Shown one piece after another: positions 42,649-50,502 of a stretch of DNA of 64,000 nt. The stretch is taken from positions 1 through 64,000 of the forward strand of contig JADLBU010000053.1 in the NCBI GenBank assembly GCA_020847535.1, in the 5' to 3' direction. A program made the translations under genes and the position numbers. Below the pieces are notes generated by a model. That model was not told the origin of the DNA, did no database searches, and was given only the letters and a program-made list of their open reading frames with translations. Every line of letters starts with the position of its first letter. Position 1 is the stretch's first letter. This stretch comes from Phycisphaerales bacterium (lineage in GTDB: Bacteria > Planctomycetota > Phycisphaerae > Phycisphaerales > UBA1924).

Positions 42649-44373
42649 CTAGTACCATTTTGTGTTCTGTAGGTGGTAGTTCGACCAGCTTGGGTTGTAG
42701 CCGTGGATCGCCTGCGCCTCGTACCCGTAATCCCGCCAGGGATTTGAGCCGAAGGAGGAGCCGCTGGAGCCGTTGCTGATGGCCACTCCCGTGAACGCGG
42801 CGAGCAATCCCATGGCGATCGCCTGGTTGGTGCGATCCCGTTCGGCTCGCAGCGCCGCGCGGCGTTGATTCTCCGCGCCATCAAGCCTCCCGGCAAGCTG
42901 TGTGCTGGCCCACCCCCCGTTGCCGAGCAGCATCGCCCGATCAAAGCGTTCCTTGGCGAGTTCCTCCGCATTCGCACGACCGGAGTTGAGGAACAGAATC
43001 CCTTCGTATGACACCAGCATGCCGCTGTCGGGCGAGGCATTCTGGGCACGGCGTACGAACCCGAGAGCGTCATCGAATTTTCCGCTGGCGGAGGCGGCAT
43101 AAGCGCGGAGGTAAAGCACATCGGGATTGGCCGGTGCATCCTTCAAGAGAACATCCAGCACGCGTTCCACACCTTCCGAGGCGTTGCAGCTTACGCCCGC
43201 TGCGGTGTAGAGCGAGTACATCTCTGCGTTGTAGAAGAAGAGCGTCCCGCTCATCTGGGTGTAGAGTTGAAAAGCCTTGAGATACTGGCCCTCGGCCGTG
43301 AGCCGGGCTCCGCGGCGGTAGCACTCCCTGAATGTCAACTCATGCTCGCGAACGGTCACTGTCCGTGCCGACAGCATCAGGACGGTGCCGTTACGGTCGA
43401 CGGTGATCTGAGTGGGCTGAGTGACGTCCTTTTCATCAATCCACAGCAGGAGGTCGTTGCCTGAGTTCATGGCCCTGCCATCGATGGAGAGCACTCGGTC
43501 ATCGCTGTGGCCTCCGGCGAGTTCGGCGATCGATCCGGGCGCGACCGTAAACGCCCTGTATGGGCCCGATGTGGCGCTGTAGTCGAGAATGAACCCAATG
43601 GCGGGCTGTTCATCGAACGGGCGGCAGCCCGGGGCGTCCACGACACCCGCCGGTAGTGGCGGGTAGTGATTGGCCGTAGTGTCGCCAGGCGGGATCGGCT
43701 TGGCGGCGCGGATGCGGTTGGCCGCGGCGGGCCAGCGCGGGTTGCCCTCATACAAGTCGGCGACGAAGTGCTCCATCCACCACGGCGTGTCCCGCTCAGC
43801 ACCGTAGGACTGGCTCGAGGCGATGCTGACTGCAATCAGGGCGGCGTTGCGATCCCCGGCCTGCGAGTGGGCGATCGCCAGCTCCCACCAGTACCTTGGC
43901 GACATTCCTTCCCGCTGCTGAGATGTAAGCGCCAGAGCGCGAGCTTCGGCATGGCGACCCTGCTGCCGAAGAGCGTGGATGACTTCGGTCGCGGCTCCGC
44001 AGAGGTCCGGCTCGCGATGGATCGCCTCGCGTGCGTAGCGCTCGCGATCCTTGGGATCGTCGCAAAGCCGTGCCCGCTCCAGAAGCAGAATCCCCCGCGG
44101 CTGCGCGACATTCGCATGGTCGAGAAGCCTGACCGCTTCTTCCTGCCGGTTGACGGAGATGAGCTGGCGGGCGGCGGCGAGGCAGACTCCAGTGTCGGAC
44201 GGGTTGTTCTCGGCAAGCGACGGCAGGTTTTTCAGCGATCTCTCAGGAGCTTGCCTGGCTGCGTCGCCGTGCTCGCTTGTGGGATCGAGCGACTGGCAAC
44301 CGGTGGTGACGGCCAGCACGATGATGAATGGGACGACGTTGCAGTCAAACCCGCTGCACAAGCGACGCTTCAT
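42649..44373 (-). CDS. lipoprotein with TPR-like helices and PDZ-like domain
   Basis: 574 residues from ATG 44373 with GGGAG upstream. The signal peptide ends in a lipobox VTTGC. TPR-like helices lie about 60-220 (RQEEAVRLLDHANVAQPRG, RQQGRHAEARALAL). A PDZ-like module lies about 265-340 (GFILDYSATSGPYRAFTVAP, GGHSDDRVLSIDGRAMNS). Further TPR-like helices lie about 345-510, and a Ser/Gly/Asn/Tyr-rich tail ends in WSNYHLQNTKWY. It is probably anchored on the periplasmic side of the outer or inner membrane and acts as a scaffold. The function is unknown. Confidence 0.75.
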   Translation of the reverse strand: MKRRLCSGFDCNVVPFIIVLAVTTGCQSLDPTSEHGDAARQAPERSLKNLPSLAENNPSDTGVCLAAARQLISVNRQEEAVRLLDHANVAQPRGILLLERARLCDDPKDRERYAREAIHREPDLCGAATEVIHALRQQGRHAEARALALTSQQREGMSPRYWWELAIAHSQAGDRNAALIAVSIASSQSYGAERDTPWWMEHFVADLYEGNPRWPAAANRIRAAKPIPPGDTTANHYPPLPAGVVDAPGCRPFDEQPAIGFILDYSATSGPYRAFTVAPGSIAELAGGHSDDRVLSIDGRAMNSGNDLLLWIDEKDVTQPTQITVDRNGTVLMLSARTVTVREHELTFRECYRRGARLTAEGQYLKAFQLYTQMSGTLFFYNAEMYSLYTAAGVSCNASEGVERVLDVLLKDAPANPDVLYLRAYAASASGKFDDALGFVRRAQNASPDSGMLVSYEGILFLNSGRANAEELAKERFDRAMLLGNGGWASTQLAGRLDGAENQRRAALRAERDRTNQAIAMGLLAAFTGVAISNGSSGSSFGSNPWRDYGYEAQAIHGYNPSWSNYHLQNTKWY

Positions 44374-44455
44374 ATGGAACTCCCGCGATCGCCCGGTACG
44401 GGCTCGTCTGATTGTCGTCACGGGCGGCGAGCTGTTGCGTGAGGTTCCTGCCAAT

Positions 44456-44483
44456 GAAAAAACGCCCGGCGTTCGCCGGGCGT
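44456..44483 (-). terminator. rho-independent terminator of the redoxin gene
   Basis: CGCCCGGCG and CGCCGGGCG (within 44463-44482) form a GC-rich hairpin. On the minus strand it is followed by TTTTTT (44462-44457). It lies about 50 bp past the redoxin stop. Confidence 0.85.
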
Positions 44484-44530
44484 CGAGTGATCATTCAGTC
44501 CCATTCAGCGGGGCTGTCTGCCGCGGTCAA

Positions 44531-45238
44531 TCAATACTTGACGCCGCAGCCGTACGCCTTGGTTTCCTTGGTCGTGACTTCCTTGCCCGCGATGATCTCA
44601 TCCAGAGCCTTGGTAACGTAGTTGGTCTTGCCCGCGCCATCGCCGGAGCCGCCATCGTCGATCGCCCCGCGATACGCGAGGATGCCATCCTTGTTGATGA
44701 CGTACATCGTCGGTGTGTTCTTCGAGCCATAGGCGCGGCCCACATCACCCTTCTCATCGAGCAGGATGGGATGATCCATGCCCCAGTCCTTCTTGGCCTT
44801 GGCGTTGCGCTCCTGGCCCGAGCCCTGCTTGCCGGGAGCACCGGAGTTGATCGCCAGCAGAACCACGTTCTTGTCCTTGTAGTTCTTGGCGATGTCGTTG
44901 AAAGTCTTGGTCGAGCCGTAGTGGCCCACGACCACCGGGCAGTCCGGGTTGAACCACTCGAGGACGACGATCTTGCCCTGCTTGGTCAGGTCGGAGAGCT
45001 TGACGGCCTTGCCGTCGGTGTCCTTGAGCTCAAAGTCGGGCGCCATCGAGCCTACCGCAGCGCCGGAGGCGACCTTTTTGGCGTCCTTCGTGTCCTTCTT
45101 CTTGTCGTCGTGTTTGTGGTCGGTCTTCTCGCCCGGTTTATGGTCGTGGTTGTCGGCGGGCTGGGCGTAGCTGCCAGTGGCCAGGGCCAGGGCGATGGTG
45201 CCGGCGGCAAACATGCTGAGCAGGGTCTTGGCGGTCAT
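44531..45238 (-). CDS. secreted peroxiredoxin/TlpA-like redoxin
   Basis: 235 residues. A signal peptide ends ...LATGSYAQ. A His/Lys/Asp-rich segment follows (DNHDHKPGEKTDHKHDDKKK), possibly metal-binding. The AhpC/TSA-Redoxin domain (about 60-225) has GSMAPDFELKDTDGKAV, the single active-site Cys in WFNPDCPVV, LLDEKGDVGRAYGSKNTPTM and a second Cys only at the C-terminus (YGCGVKY). It acts in the periplasm on thiols or peroxides. It is the first of three thiol-related genes in the area. A terminator follows. Confidence 0.88.
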   Translation of the reverse strand: MTAKTLLSMFAAGTIALALATGSYAQPADNHDHKPGEKTDHKHDDKKKDTKDAKKVASGAAVGSMAPDFELKDTDGKAVKLSDLTKQGKIVVLEWFNPDCPVVVGHYGSTKTFNDIAKNYKDKNVVLLAINSGAPGKQGSGQERNAKAKKDWGMDHPILLDEKGDVGRAYGSKNTPTMYVINKDGILAYRGAIDDGGSGDGAGKTNYVTKALDEIIAGKEVTTKETKAYGCGVKY

Positions 45239-45590
45239 CGATCACTCCTAGAAATGGCGCCGGATTCCTGTGGATGAGCCGGCGCATCGATCAATATCTC
45301 GCGGATCACAGCGCGGACACGCGCCGGCGCTGTGGACGAGGTGGTCAGGGCTTGAAATGGGCTGTGAAGATCACCGGCACGCCGATGACGGCGAATACAC
45401 CGGCTACCGCTGGGTCGAACGACCGTGTGGCGGGTGACATCCATGCGTGCGGCAAGAACCTCGCGGAGCCCCCACAGCGCTCCGCACCGCAACCCGAATC
45501 CGGCACCGGCTGCCGCGGCCGGGACGTCGGGGTACACATCCACCGCTTGGATGGTCGGACCGGCGTGCTCCGTCACGCCAACGGCCTCGA
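45239..45590 (-). other. 352-bp gap with possible decayed cytochrome c assembly (CcmC-like) remnant
   Basis: No intact gene is seen. On the minus strand one frame reads YPDVPAAAAGAGFGLRCGAL, which loosely resembles the HVPAA helix of CcmC-type proteins. Another frame reads AVAGVFAVIGVPVIFTAHF, resembling a later CcmC helix. The frames differ and the segments between are missing, so if related this is a degraded fragment. The resemblance is weak and could be chance. Confidence 0.2.
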
Positions 45591-46484
45591 TCAATCCACG
45601 CGATAGTAGGCCGGAAGGCCATCGGGCCGTTTCCATACCCCAAGAATTCCCTTGAGTCTGGCAGGGGAGGTGGTCGCGGTGCTTTCCTCTGCTGTCAGCG
45701 TCAGCAGAACCTCATCCCCGTTCGCGATGCCCTCTTTGAGGAGATTGGCGGGGGTTGCACAGTCTGGGGCCGGGTAGAACTCCAGCCGGACAGCCCCGTG
45801 GACCCGGAAGCCCTGGCGGGGGCCGGCCAATTCGCTTGCCGGGGTGGCCAGGCGCTTGATCCCATCGGGGATGCCAGGGGCATCGATGTGCTTGGGAAGT
45901 GCCGCTCGCACCTTGGAGATCCGGGACTGCTCGGGTGTTGCCGTCGTCGGGTGGGCGGTGGCATCGCCGACGGCGATCCGGGTCGAGGTGCTGGCTCTTT
46001 CGAACAGGCAGACGGTCTCGCAGATCATGTAGTTGACATCGGCCTGGATGTCATACCCGCTGCCTGGCTTGGCATCGGCGGCGACGGTGATCGGGATCAG
46101 CAGTGTGACTTCCCGCTCATAGATGTGGTCGAGCACGATGTCGAGCTGATGGCGAACGGGTGCAGGCCACTGAATCTCACCGCTGGTCCAGCCTTCTGGC
46201 AGCGTGAACGTCACCTTCGGCGGCTGGCCCGAGTCGTTGAGGCTGTCGGAGTAGATATGCCACTGAGGATCGAGTTCAAAGTGAACGCCCACCGTGAACG
46301 AATCGCCGGGGCGAACGGTGTCGGAATCCTTGATGAGCGTGACTCGGGCGTGGCCGGCGCTGGTCGCCATCTCGCGCTGCTCATCGTGGGTTGTGGGGGT
46401 CGTGGGGGTCGTGGGGGTCGTGGGGGTCGTGGGGGGGGCCAACAGGGTGGCAAGGGTGAGCACGAAAAGGGATGTCATGGACAT
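45591..46484 (-). CDS. secreted DsbD N-terminal (alpha) domain protein
   Basis: 297 residues from ATG 46484 (46478 is also possible). After a signal peptide and a PTT repeat tract comes the DsbD-alpha immunoglobulin-like fold: QWHIYSDSLNDSGQPPKVTF, LPEGWTSGEIQWPAPVR, YEREVTLLIPI and the disulfide motif ADVNYMICETVCLFE with two Cys. In full DsbD this domain passes electrons from the membrane part to periplasmic thiol proteins. Here no membrane domain or thioredoxin domain follows, so the domain stands alone. A homologous membrane partner may be elsewhere. Confidence 0.8.
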   Translation of the reverse strand: MSMTSLFVLTLATLLAPPTTPTTPTTPTTPTTHDEQREMATSAGHARVTLIKDSDTVRPGDSFTVGVHFELDPQWHIYSDSLNDSGQPPKVTFTLPEGWTSGEIQWPAPVRHQLDIVLDHIYEREVTLLIPITVAADAKPGSGYDIQADVNYMICETVCLFERASTSTRIAVGDATAHPTTATPEQSRISKVRAALPKHIDAPGIPDGIKRLATPASELAGPRQGFRVHGAVRLEFYPAPDCATPANLLKEGIANGDEVLLTLTAEESTATTSPARLKGILGVWKRPDGLPAYYRVD

Positions 46485-46540
46485 ACCCAAGGGTATGGAG
46501 CCCCCGAGCGCATCACGGAGAGCCGGGATATGCTGGCGAT

Positions 46541-47005
46541 ATGAAGAAGCGTGACGGAACTGTGCGTGCGGCGGGATTCCGGGCCGTGATGTTCGCGGGG
46601 CTTGCGGCCCTTGGGCCCTCGCTGGGGGGCTGCGAGATCTCGGACAAGGACATCGAGTTCATCAGCGTAACCGAGGTTCGCCAGCTCCAGCAGCGTGCCG
46701 AGAAGGAGCCCAAGGAAGTTCTGCTGATCGATCCGCGCGGAGTGGCGGCGTATCGGCGATCGCACCTGCCGGCGGCGATCAACCTGGAGTTGAGACCCGA
46801 CATGGAGGAGCGCGGCGTCGATCCTCGCTGGAAGGGGTACGACAACATCGTGGTCTACGGCGACAACCCCGGCAGCGCTTCGGCGCGGGCGATGACCAAG
46901 CGCCTGATGCTCGTCGGATACGACGATGTGCGCCTGTTCGCCGGCGGGCTCGAGGAATGGGTGTCGATGCAGTATCCGGTAGAGGGGGAAGAGGCGGGCA
47001 AGTAG
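46541..47005 (+). CDS. rhodanese-like lipoprotein lacking the catalytic Cys
   Basis: 154 residues from ATG 46541. The signal peptide ends at lipobox LGGC. The rhodanese fold (about 40-150) includes VTEVRQLQQRAEKEPKEVLLIDPRG (parts), YRRSHLPAAINLEL and the active-site loop region VVYGDNPGSASARAM. The loop has Gly-Asp where catalytic rhodaneses have Cys, so sulfur transfer is unlikely, and a binding role is more probable. It is divergent from the DsbD-alpha gene with 56 bp between starts. Confidence 0.82.
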   Translation: MKKRDGTVRAAGFRAVMFAGLAALGPSLGGCEISDKDIEFISVTEVRQLQQRAEKEPKEVLLIDPRGVAAYRRSHLPAAINLELRPDMEERGVDPRWKGYDNIVVYGDNPGSASARAMTKRLMLVGYDDVRLFAGGLEEWVSMQYPVEGEEAGK

Positions 47006-47036
47006 CCGGCTGCGGTGCATGTCGGCCAAAGTGCAT

Positions 47037-47060
47037 AAGGCCCCGGGAGGGCGGGGCCTT
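47037..47060. terminator. hairpin between convergent genes
   Basis: AAGGCCCCG (47037-47045) and CGGGGCCTT (47052-47060) pair perfectly over 9 bp with a 6-nt loop. No long T-run follows on the plus strand. On the minus strand it is also T-poor. It is probably a transcription end point for both flanking genes. Confidence 0.5.
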
Positions 47061-47089
47061 GCACGAGGACGAAGAAGATCCATCGAGAA

Positions 47090-48214
47090 CTACCGCCGCA
47101 GAATCGGCATGCGGGACTTCTGAGGCAGACTGATGATGAAGGTCTGATACTCGTTGGTCGCCGACAAGTATCCGTATCCAGCGAGCGTGTATCCGTCGGG
47201 GGAGACCGCGTTGATGGAGCGGATGTCCATCCCCACCGGCGGGGTCAGCCCCAGGCTGGCGATGTATGTCACATCCTTCTTCATGCCGCCCTGGGGCGTC
47301 CAGACGAAGCCGTCCACGCTGCCGCCGGGGTGCCAACTGTACATGTTGGTGCCAACGGCGATCTTGCCATCGTCCGAAATGGCATCGACCTGCGCCCCGC
47401 CTGAAGTCAGTTGTGTCCCAGGCAGCCAGCCAAGCTGCTGGGCGATGTAGGTGGTGCCGTTCCAGCGCCAGATCGTCGCGCTGCGGGTCGCCATGGTGAC
47501 ATCGACCGAGTCGCCCACAACGATGTCGCCGGAGCCGCTGACGCCCTCAGCGCCGGTGGGGATGCCGTAGGCATCAAGCGTCATCTTGACGCCGTTGCGC
47601 CAGACCGTCGGGCACCAGGGCCCGTCGAAGCGCTCTTCCCAGCCGACCAGGACGCTGCCGTTGTAGTTGACTGCGTTGATCCGAACGCTCCGGCCGGGCG
47701 TCTGGTCGACCGCGTACATGCCGTTCCCCGCGGACCAGGCGCTCCCCTGTGCGCGGCCGATGGTGTTCCAGTAGAAGCCAGACACGGTCTTTCCATCACC
47801 GGAGAGACCCCACGCCGAGCCCATCGACAGATCGAGCACCTTGCCGTCCGCTGGGAGCGGGGGCATGGTCTCCGTCCAGCCGGAGTTGATGTCCCAGATC
47901 CCCTGCGTCGCGAAATTATCCGAGCTGATGATGGTCGCCGAGACCTGCTTGCCGTTGTACGAGATATCCGGTGTACCGGCACCCGTGCCGATCACCTCGA
48001 CGGTCCCGCGGCCCAGACGCTCCACGCCGCCCGCGGGAGTCCAACGGAAGGTCTCATACGTCCCATCGCCCTGGACATTGCCGCACGCCGCAATGCCGTT
48101 GGCGGCCAGGTCGGTCACCAGATAGCCCTTGGGCAACAGCGTGATCTTTGGTTGAGAGAACGCGGTCGCCGATGTGCATGCAATCAAACCCGCGACGATG
48201 CAGCTTCGAATCAT
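47090..48214 (-). CDS. secreted HAF-repeat-like protein
   Basis: 374 residues from ATG 48214 with AAGGGG upstream. The signal peptide ends ...SATAFSQ. The body repeats a short unit of the type D-G-K-x-V-x-G, as in LSGDGKTVSGFYW, YNGSVLVGWE, SDDGKIAVGTN and SPDGYTLAGYG, each near WT or VW. This matches extracellular HAF-repeat proteins, probably a beta-propeller. The function is unknown. Unlike its neighbour it has no PEP-CTERM tail. Confidence 0.72.
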   Translation of the reverse strand: MIRSCIVAGLIACTSATAFSQPKITLLPKGYLVTDLAANGIAACGNVQGDGTYETFRWTPAGGVERLGRGTVEVIGTGAGTPDISYNGKQVSATIISSDNFATQGIWDINSGWTETMPPLPADGKVLDLSMGSAWGLSGDGKTVSGFYWNTIGRAQGSAWSAGNGMYAVDQTPGRSVRINAVNYNGSVLVGWEERFDGPWCPTVWRNGVKMTLDAYGIPTGAEGVSGSGDIVVGDSVDVTMATRSATIWRWNGTTYIAQQLGWLPGTQLTSGGAQVDAISDDGKIAVGTNMYSWHPGGSVDGFVWTPQGGMKKDVTYIASLGLTPPVGMDIRSINAVSPDGYTLAGYGYLSATNEYQTFIISLPQKSRMPILRR

Positions 48215-48240
48215 GATCTGAACCCCTTGTACCACCCGTG

Positions 48241-48284
48241 GAAAAATCGTCCGGGCCGCCCGTGTGGGACGGCCCGGACGTTTG
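48241..48284 (-). terminator. strong terminator of the PEP-CTERM-like gene at 48295
   Basis: CGTCCGGGCCG (48248-48258) and CGGCCCGGACG (48270-48280) form a perfect 11-bp stem. On the minus strand it is followed by ATTTTTCC. It separates the two secreted-protein genes, so they are not one operon. Confidence 0.85.
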
Positions 48285-48294
48285 AGAGAGTGCC

Positions 48295-48930
48295 TTAGCG
48301 AGCGCGACGGCGCGCGGAGATGATCAGCCCGATCACGGCAAGGCCGGCCGCCGAGGGCGCCGGCACCGCGTTCCAGGACAGGTTGTCGGCGTACGCCTCG
48401 GGGAAGAATCCGAAGCCGAGCATGCGGACCTCATCGAACGTCGAGCCGTCGGAGGTCTGGATGTTGATCCACTCATCGCCCGCGCCGCCGAAGGCTGGAT
48501 CGGTGATGAACAGGGAGCCGACCTCGGCCCCGTTGTCGAGCGCAACGACAAGAGCGCCGCCGCCCATCATCGTCGCCGGGCCGGAGTTGTCCCAGTACTG
48601 CGCGGAGAACTCAGTCAGGTCGTTCGAGAAGTTCATGAACAGACCCCACGCGCCGTAGACCGCGTTGCCGGTGCCAAGCCAGCCCCAGCCCGGATTGGTG
48701 TTGAACTGTCCGACGAACGCATCGCCGGCGCCGCCAATGAACGATGACACGCCGATGGATGACCACGAACCACTCGGAACGCTGCCGGTGGGACCGCCGA
48801 CCTCATCGAAGTTCAGCGTGGTCGAGTATGTCGGGGCGCTGGTTCCCTGGCTCACCGTGACACTCGCTTGGGCGATCCCCGAAGCGATGGCCAGTCCTGC
48901 GATACCCCACTTCAGCACGTGCTTGGACAT
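48295..48930 (-). CDS. secreted protein with PEP-CTERM-like sorting tail
   Basis: 211 residues from ATG 48930 with AAGGAGTCAGAGAA upstream. A signal peptide ends ...IASGIAQA. A beta-rich body with Gly/Trp-rich stretches (GWGWLGTGNAVYGAWGLF) shows no enzyme motif and ends its domain at FFPEAYADNLSWNAVP. That ending is common in planctomycete and verrucomicrobial surface proteins. The tail is PAPSAAGLAVIGLIISARRRAR in pattern (Pro motif, helix, Arg cluster). It should be anchored or released by exosortase. It is divergent from the putative regulator. Confidence 0.87.
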   Translation of the reverse strand: MSKHVLKWGIAGLAIASGIAQASVTVSQGTSAPTYSTTLNFDEVGGPTGSVPSGSWSSIGVSSFIGGAGDAFVGQFNTNPGWGWLGTGNAVYGAWGLFMNFSNDLTEFSAQYWDNSGPATMMGGGALVVALDNGAEVGSLFITDPAFGGAGDEWINIQTSDGSTFDEVRMLGFGFFPEAYADNLSWNAVPAPSAAGLAVIGLIISARRRAR

Positions 48931-49004
48931 TTCTCTGACTCCTTTTTTTCCTGTTTCGTGGCGCTCAACCCGCCGGTTTCCCGCTCGGGCCACTTGATCG
49001 TGAG

Positions 49005-49050
49005 GCGAGTGTACTCGCTTATAGCGTCACGTCAAGTGTCAAATGTGACA
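49005..49050. promoter_or_regulatory. two inverted repeats between divergent genes
   Basis: GCGAGTGTACTCGC (49005-49018) has 6-bp perfect arms. TGTCAAATGTGACA (49037-49050) has TGTCA/TGACA arms about a centre of 4 bp. Both lie in the 203-bp gap between the PEP-CTERM-like gene and the HTH-like gene. Spacing between dyad centres is about 32 bp, roughly three helical turns. They are candidates for binding the neighbouring regulator. Confidence 0.5.
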
Positions 49051-49133
49051 TTTTTCGTGCTGTCTCTTGCCACCGAAGGCCAATCTGGTAGAGTCCAGTG
49101 GCTTGTTCTGACGATCCCAAGGTGCTCAGCGTG

Positions 49134-50405
49134 ATGATGATTCCTAGCAATACCCAAACACCATCGCCGACTCAGCTCTCCAACGGCCCGATCCGCGTGG
49201 ACTTCAGCGGTGAGACGTTCGAGGATGTCGTCTCGGCGTTCCACCTCGCCCGGGCGGAGGTCGCGGCTTTGTTTGCACTCCTCGGAGTGGATCCGACCAA
49301 GACACGCGAGACGGCCCGAGTGCTGGGGATCAACCGGGGCCTGGCATGGCGGATCTCGCGGATGATCCGTGAGGCTGACCCTGCGGCGGCTGCGAGCGAT
49401 GTGCCCGGCTCCATGAGCATGTCCAAGCTGTTCGCCGCCTGCCGGGATCGCGGTGTGCCCGAGTCATCGATCAAGACCACCGCCGCCGCCCTGAGCAAGT
49501 TCGAGACGGCCCTGAGCGCCTGCACCGGGGATCGCAAGACCTTGGCGATGCTGATGGCAAACCTCGCCGATCCGCGCGACCGAACCGAGGCCGAGAAGGC
49601 CCGGCGGACGCTGTTCGAGGGCGCCTGCGGCGTGTGGGGCGTCCAGGCCCAGACGCGGTTCGTCACCGTCTTCCTCTTCCCTTCGCGAGAAGACCCGACG
49701 ATGCTGGATGCCGGGCATGTCACCGGCTACGTCGGCTTCCGGCGATTGAGCTCCAAGCCCTGGCCGTTGAGCTACGAGGCTGTGCATAAGGCGACCGGCG
49801 ACGCCGCGCGATTCGTGAAGGAGCCGCTGGATCCCACCGGCTCCAGCGAGGGCCAGCTCCAGTTGATCAAGCAGTTCTGCAGCCCCGCGACGCCGGAGAT
49901 CAACGTCGTGGAGTCCGCGGGCTACAAGCGATTCGAGCTCGCCGCCGGGCCCGTGGGCAACCAGGGGCTCACCACGTGCGTCTTCGGCACGCTCCTGCGC
50001 CGGCTCTATCCGCGGTACTCGGCGACCCCCGATACCGCGGGATTCATGGTGATTCTCACCACCCCCGTCGAACGCGTGCTCTTTGACTTCTTCGTCCACA
50101 AGGATCTGACACCCTCACCGCCGCGTACGCACCTGCTCGATCGGCTGAGCCACCTCTACGGCAACATCGAGAGCGAGTTTGATCGCCAGTCGCTGCCGCT
50201 CGCCGAGCAGGCTCGCCAGCTCCCCCGCGGCGCCGCGGGGGCGATGTGCCACTACATCCCGTGGTACCCCAAGCTCATCGAGGTGGTCTCCGAGCGCATC
50301 GGACACGATGTTGCCGACTTCACCGGCTCGCGCTTCGAGCTCAACTACCCGCCGATCTCGACCACGCTCAGCCGCCGGATCGACCTGCTGACGCCGCCGA
50401 ACTGA
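49134..50405 (+). CDS. putative DNA-binding protein with N-terminal HTH-like segment
   Basis: 423 residues from ATG 49134 (GTG 49131 and ATG 49137 are close). Residues about 45-70 (TRETARVLGINRGLAWRISR) look like a helix-turn-helix. The middle has alternating strands (RFVTVFLFPSRED, GHVTGYVGFRRL) and a C-terminal half with FVHKDL and RLSHLYGNIES. I do not recognise the family; it resembles planctomycete proteins with an HTH plus an unassigned domain. A strong terminator follows. Regulation of the divergent gene is possible but unproven. Confidence 0.65.
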   Translation: MMIPSNTQTPSPTQLSNGPIRVDFSGETFEDVVSAFHLARAEVAALFALLGVDPTKTRETARVLGINRGLAWRISRMIREADPAAAASDVPGSMSMSKLFAACRDRGVPESSIKTTAAALSKFETALSACTGDRKTLAMLMANLADPRDRTEAEKARRTLFEGACGVWGVQAQTRFVTVFLFPSREDPTMLDAGHVTGYVGFRRLSSKPWPLSYEAVHKATGDAARFVKEPLDPTGSSEGQLQLIKQFCSPATPEINVVESAGYKRFELAAGPVGNQGLTTCVFGTLLRRLYPRYSATPDTAGFMVILTTPVERVLFDFFVHKDLTPSPPRTHLLDRLSHLYGNIESEFDRQSLPLAEQARQLPRGAAGAMCHYIPWYPKLIEVVSERIGHDVADFTGSRFELNYPPISTTLSRRIDLLTPPN

Positions 50406-50445
50406 CGGGGCCGTTTCCGCGGCGCCGCCGCATCACCGGATCAAA

Positions 50446-50484
50446 GAAAAACGCCCCCGCGAGCGGTCGCGGGGGCGTTTGTGT
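50446..50484. terminator. bidirectional terminator between convergent genes
   Basis: AAACGCCCCCGCGA (50450-50463) and TCGCGGGGGCGTTT (50468-50481) pair perfectly over 14 bp with a 4-nt loop. A-rich sequence lies on one side and GTGTTTG on the other. It serves the putative regulator gene and the giant gene. Confidence 0.85.
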
Positions 50485-50502
50485 TTGTGACGACCGCGTC
50501 TC

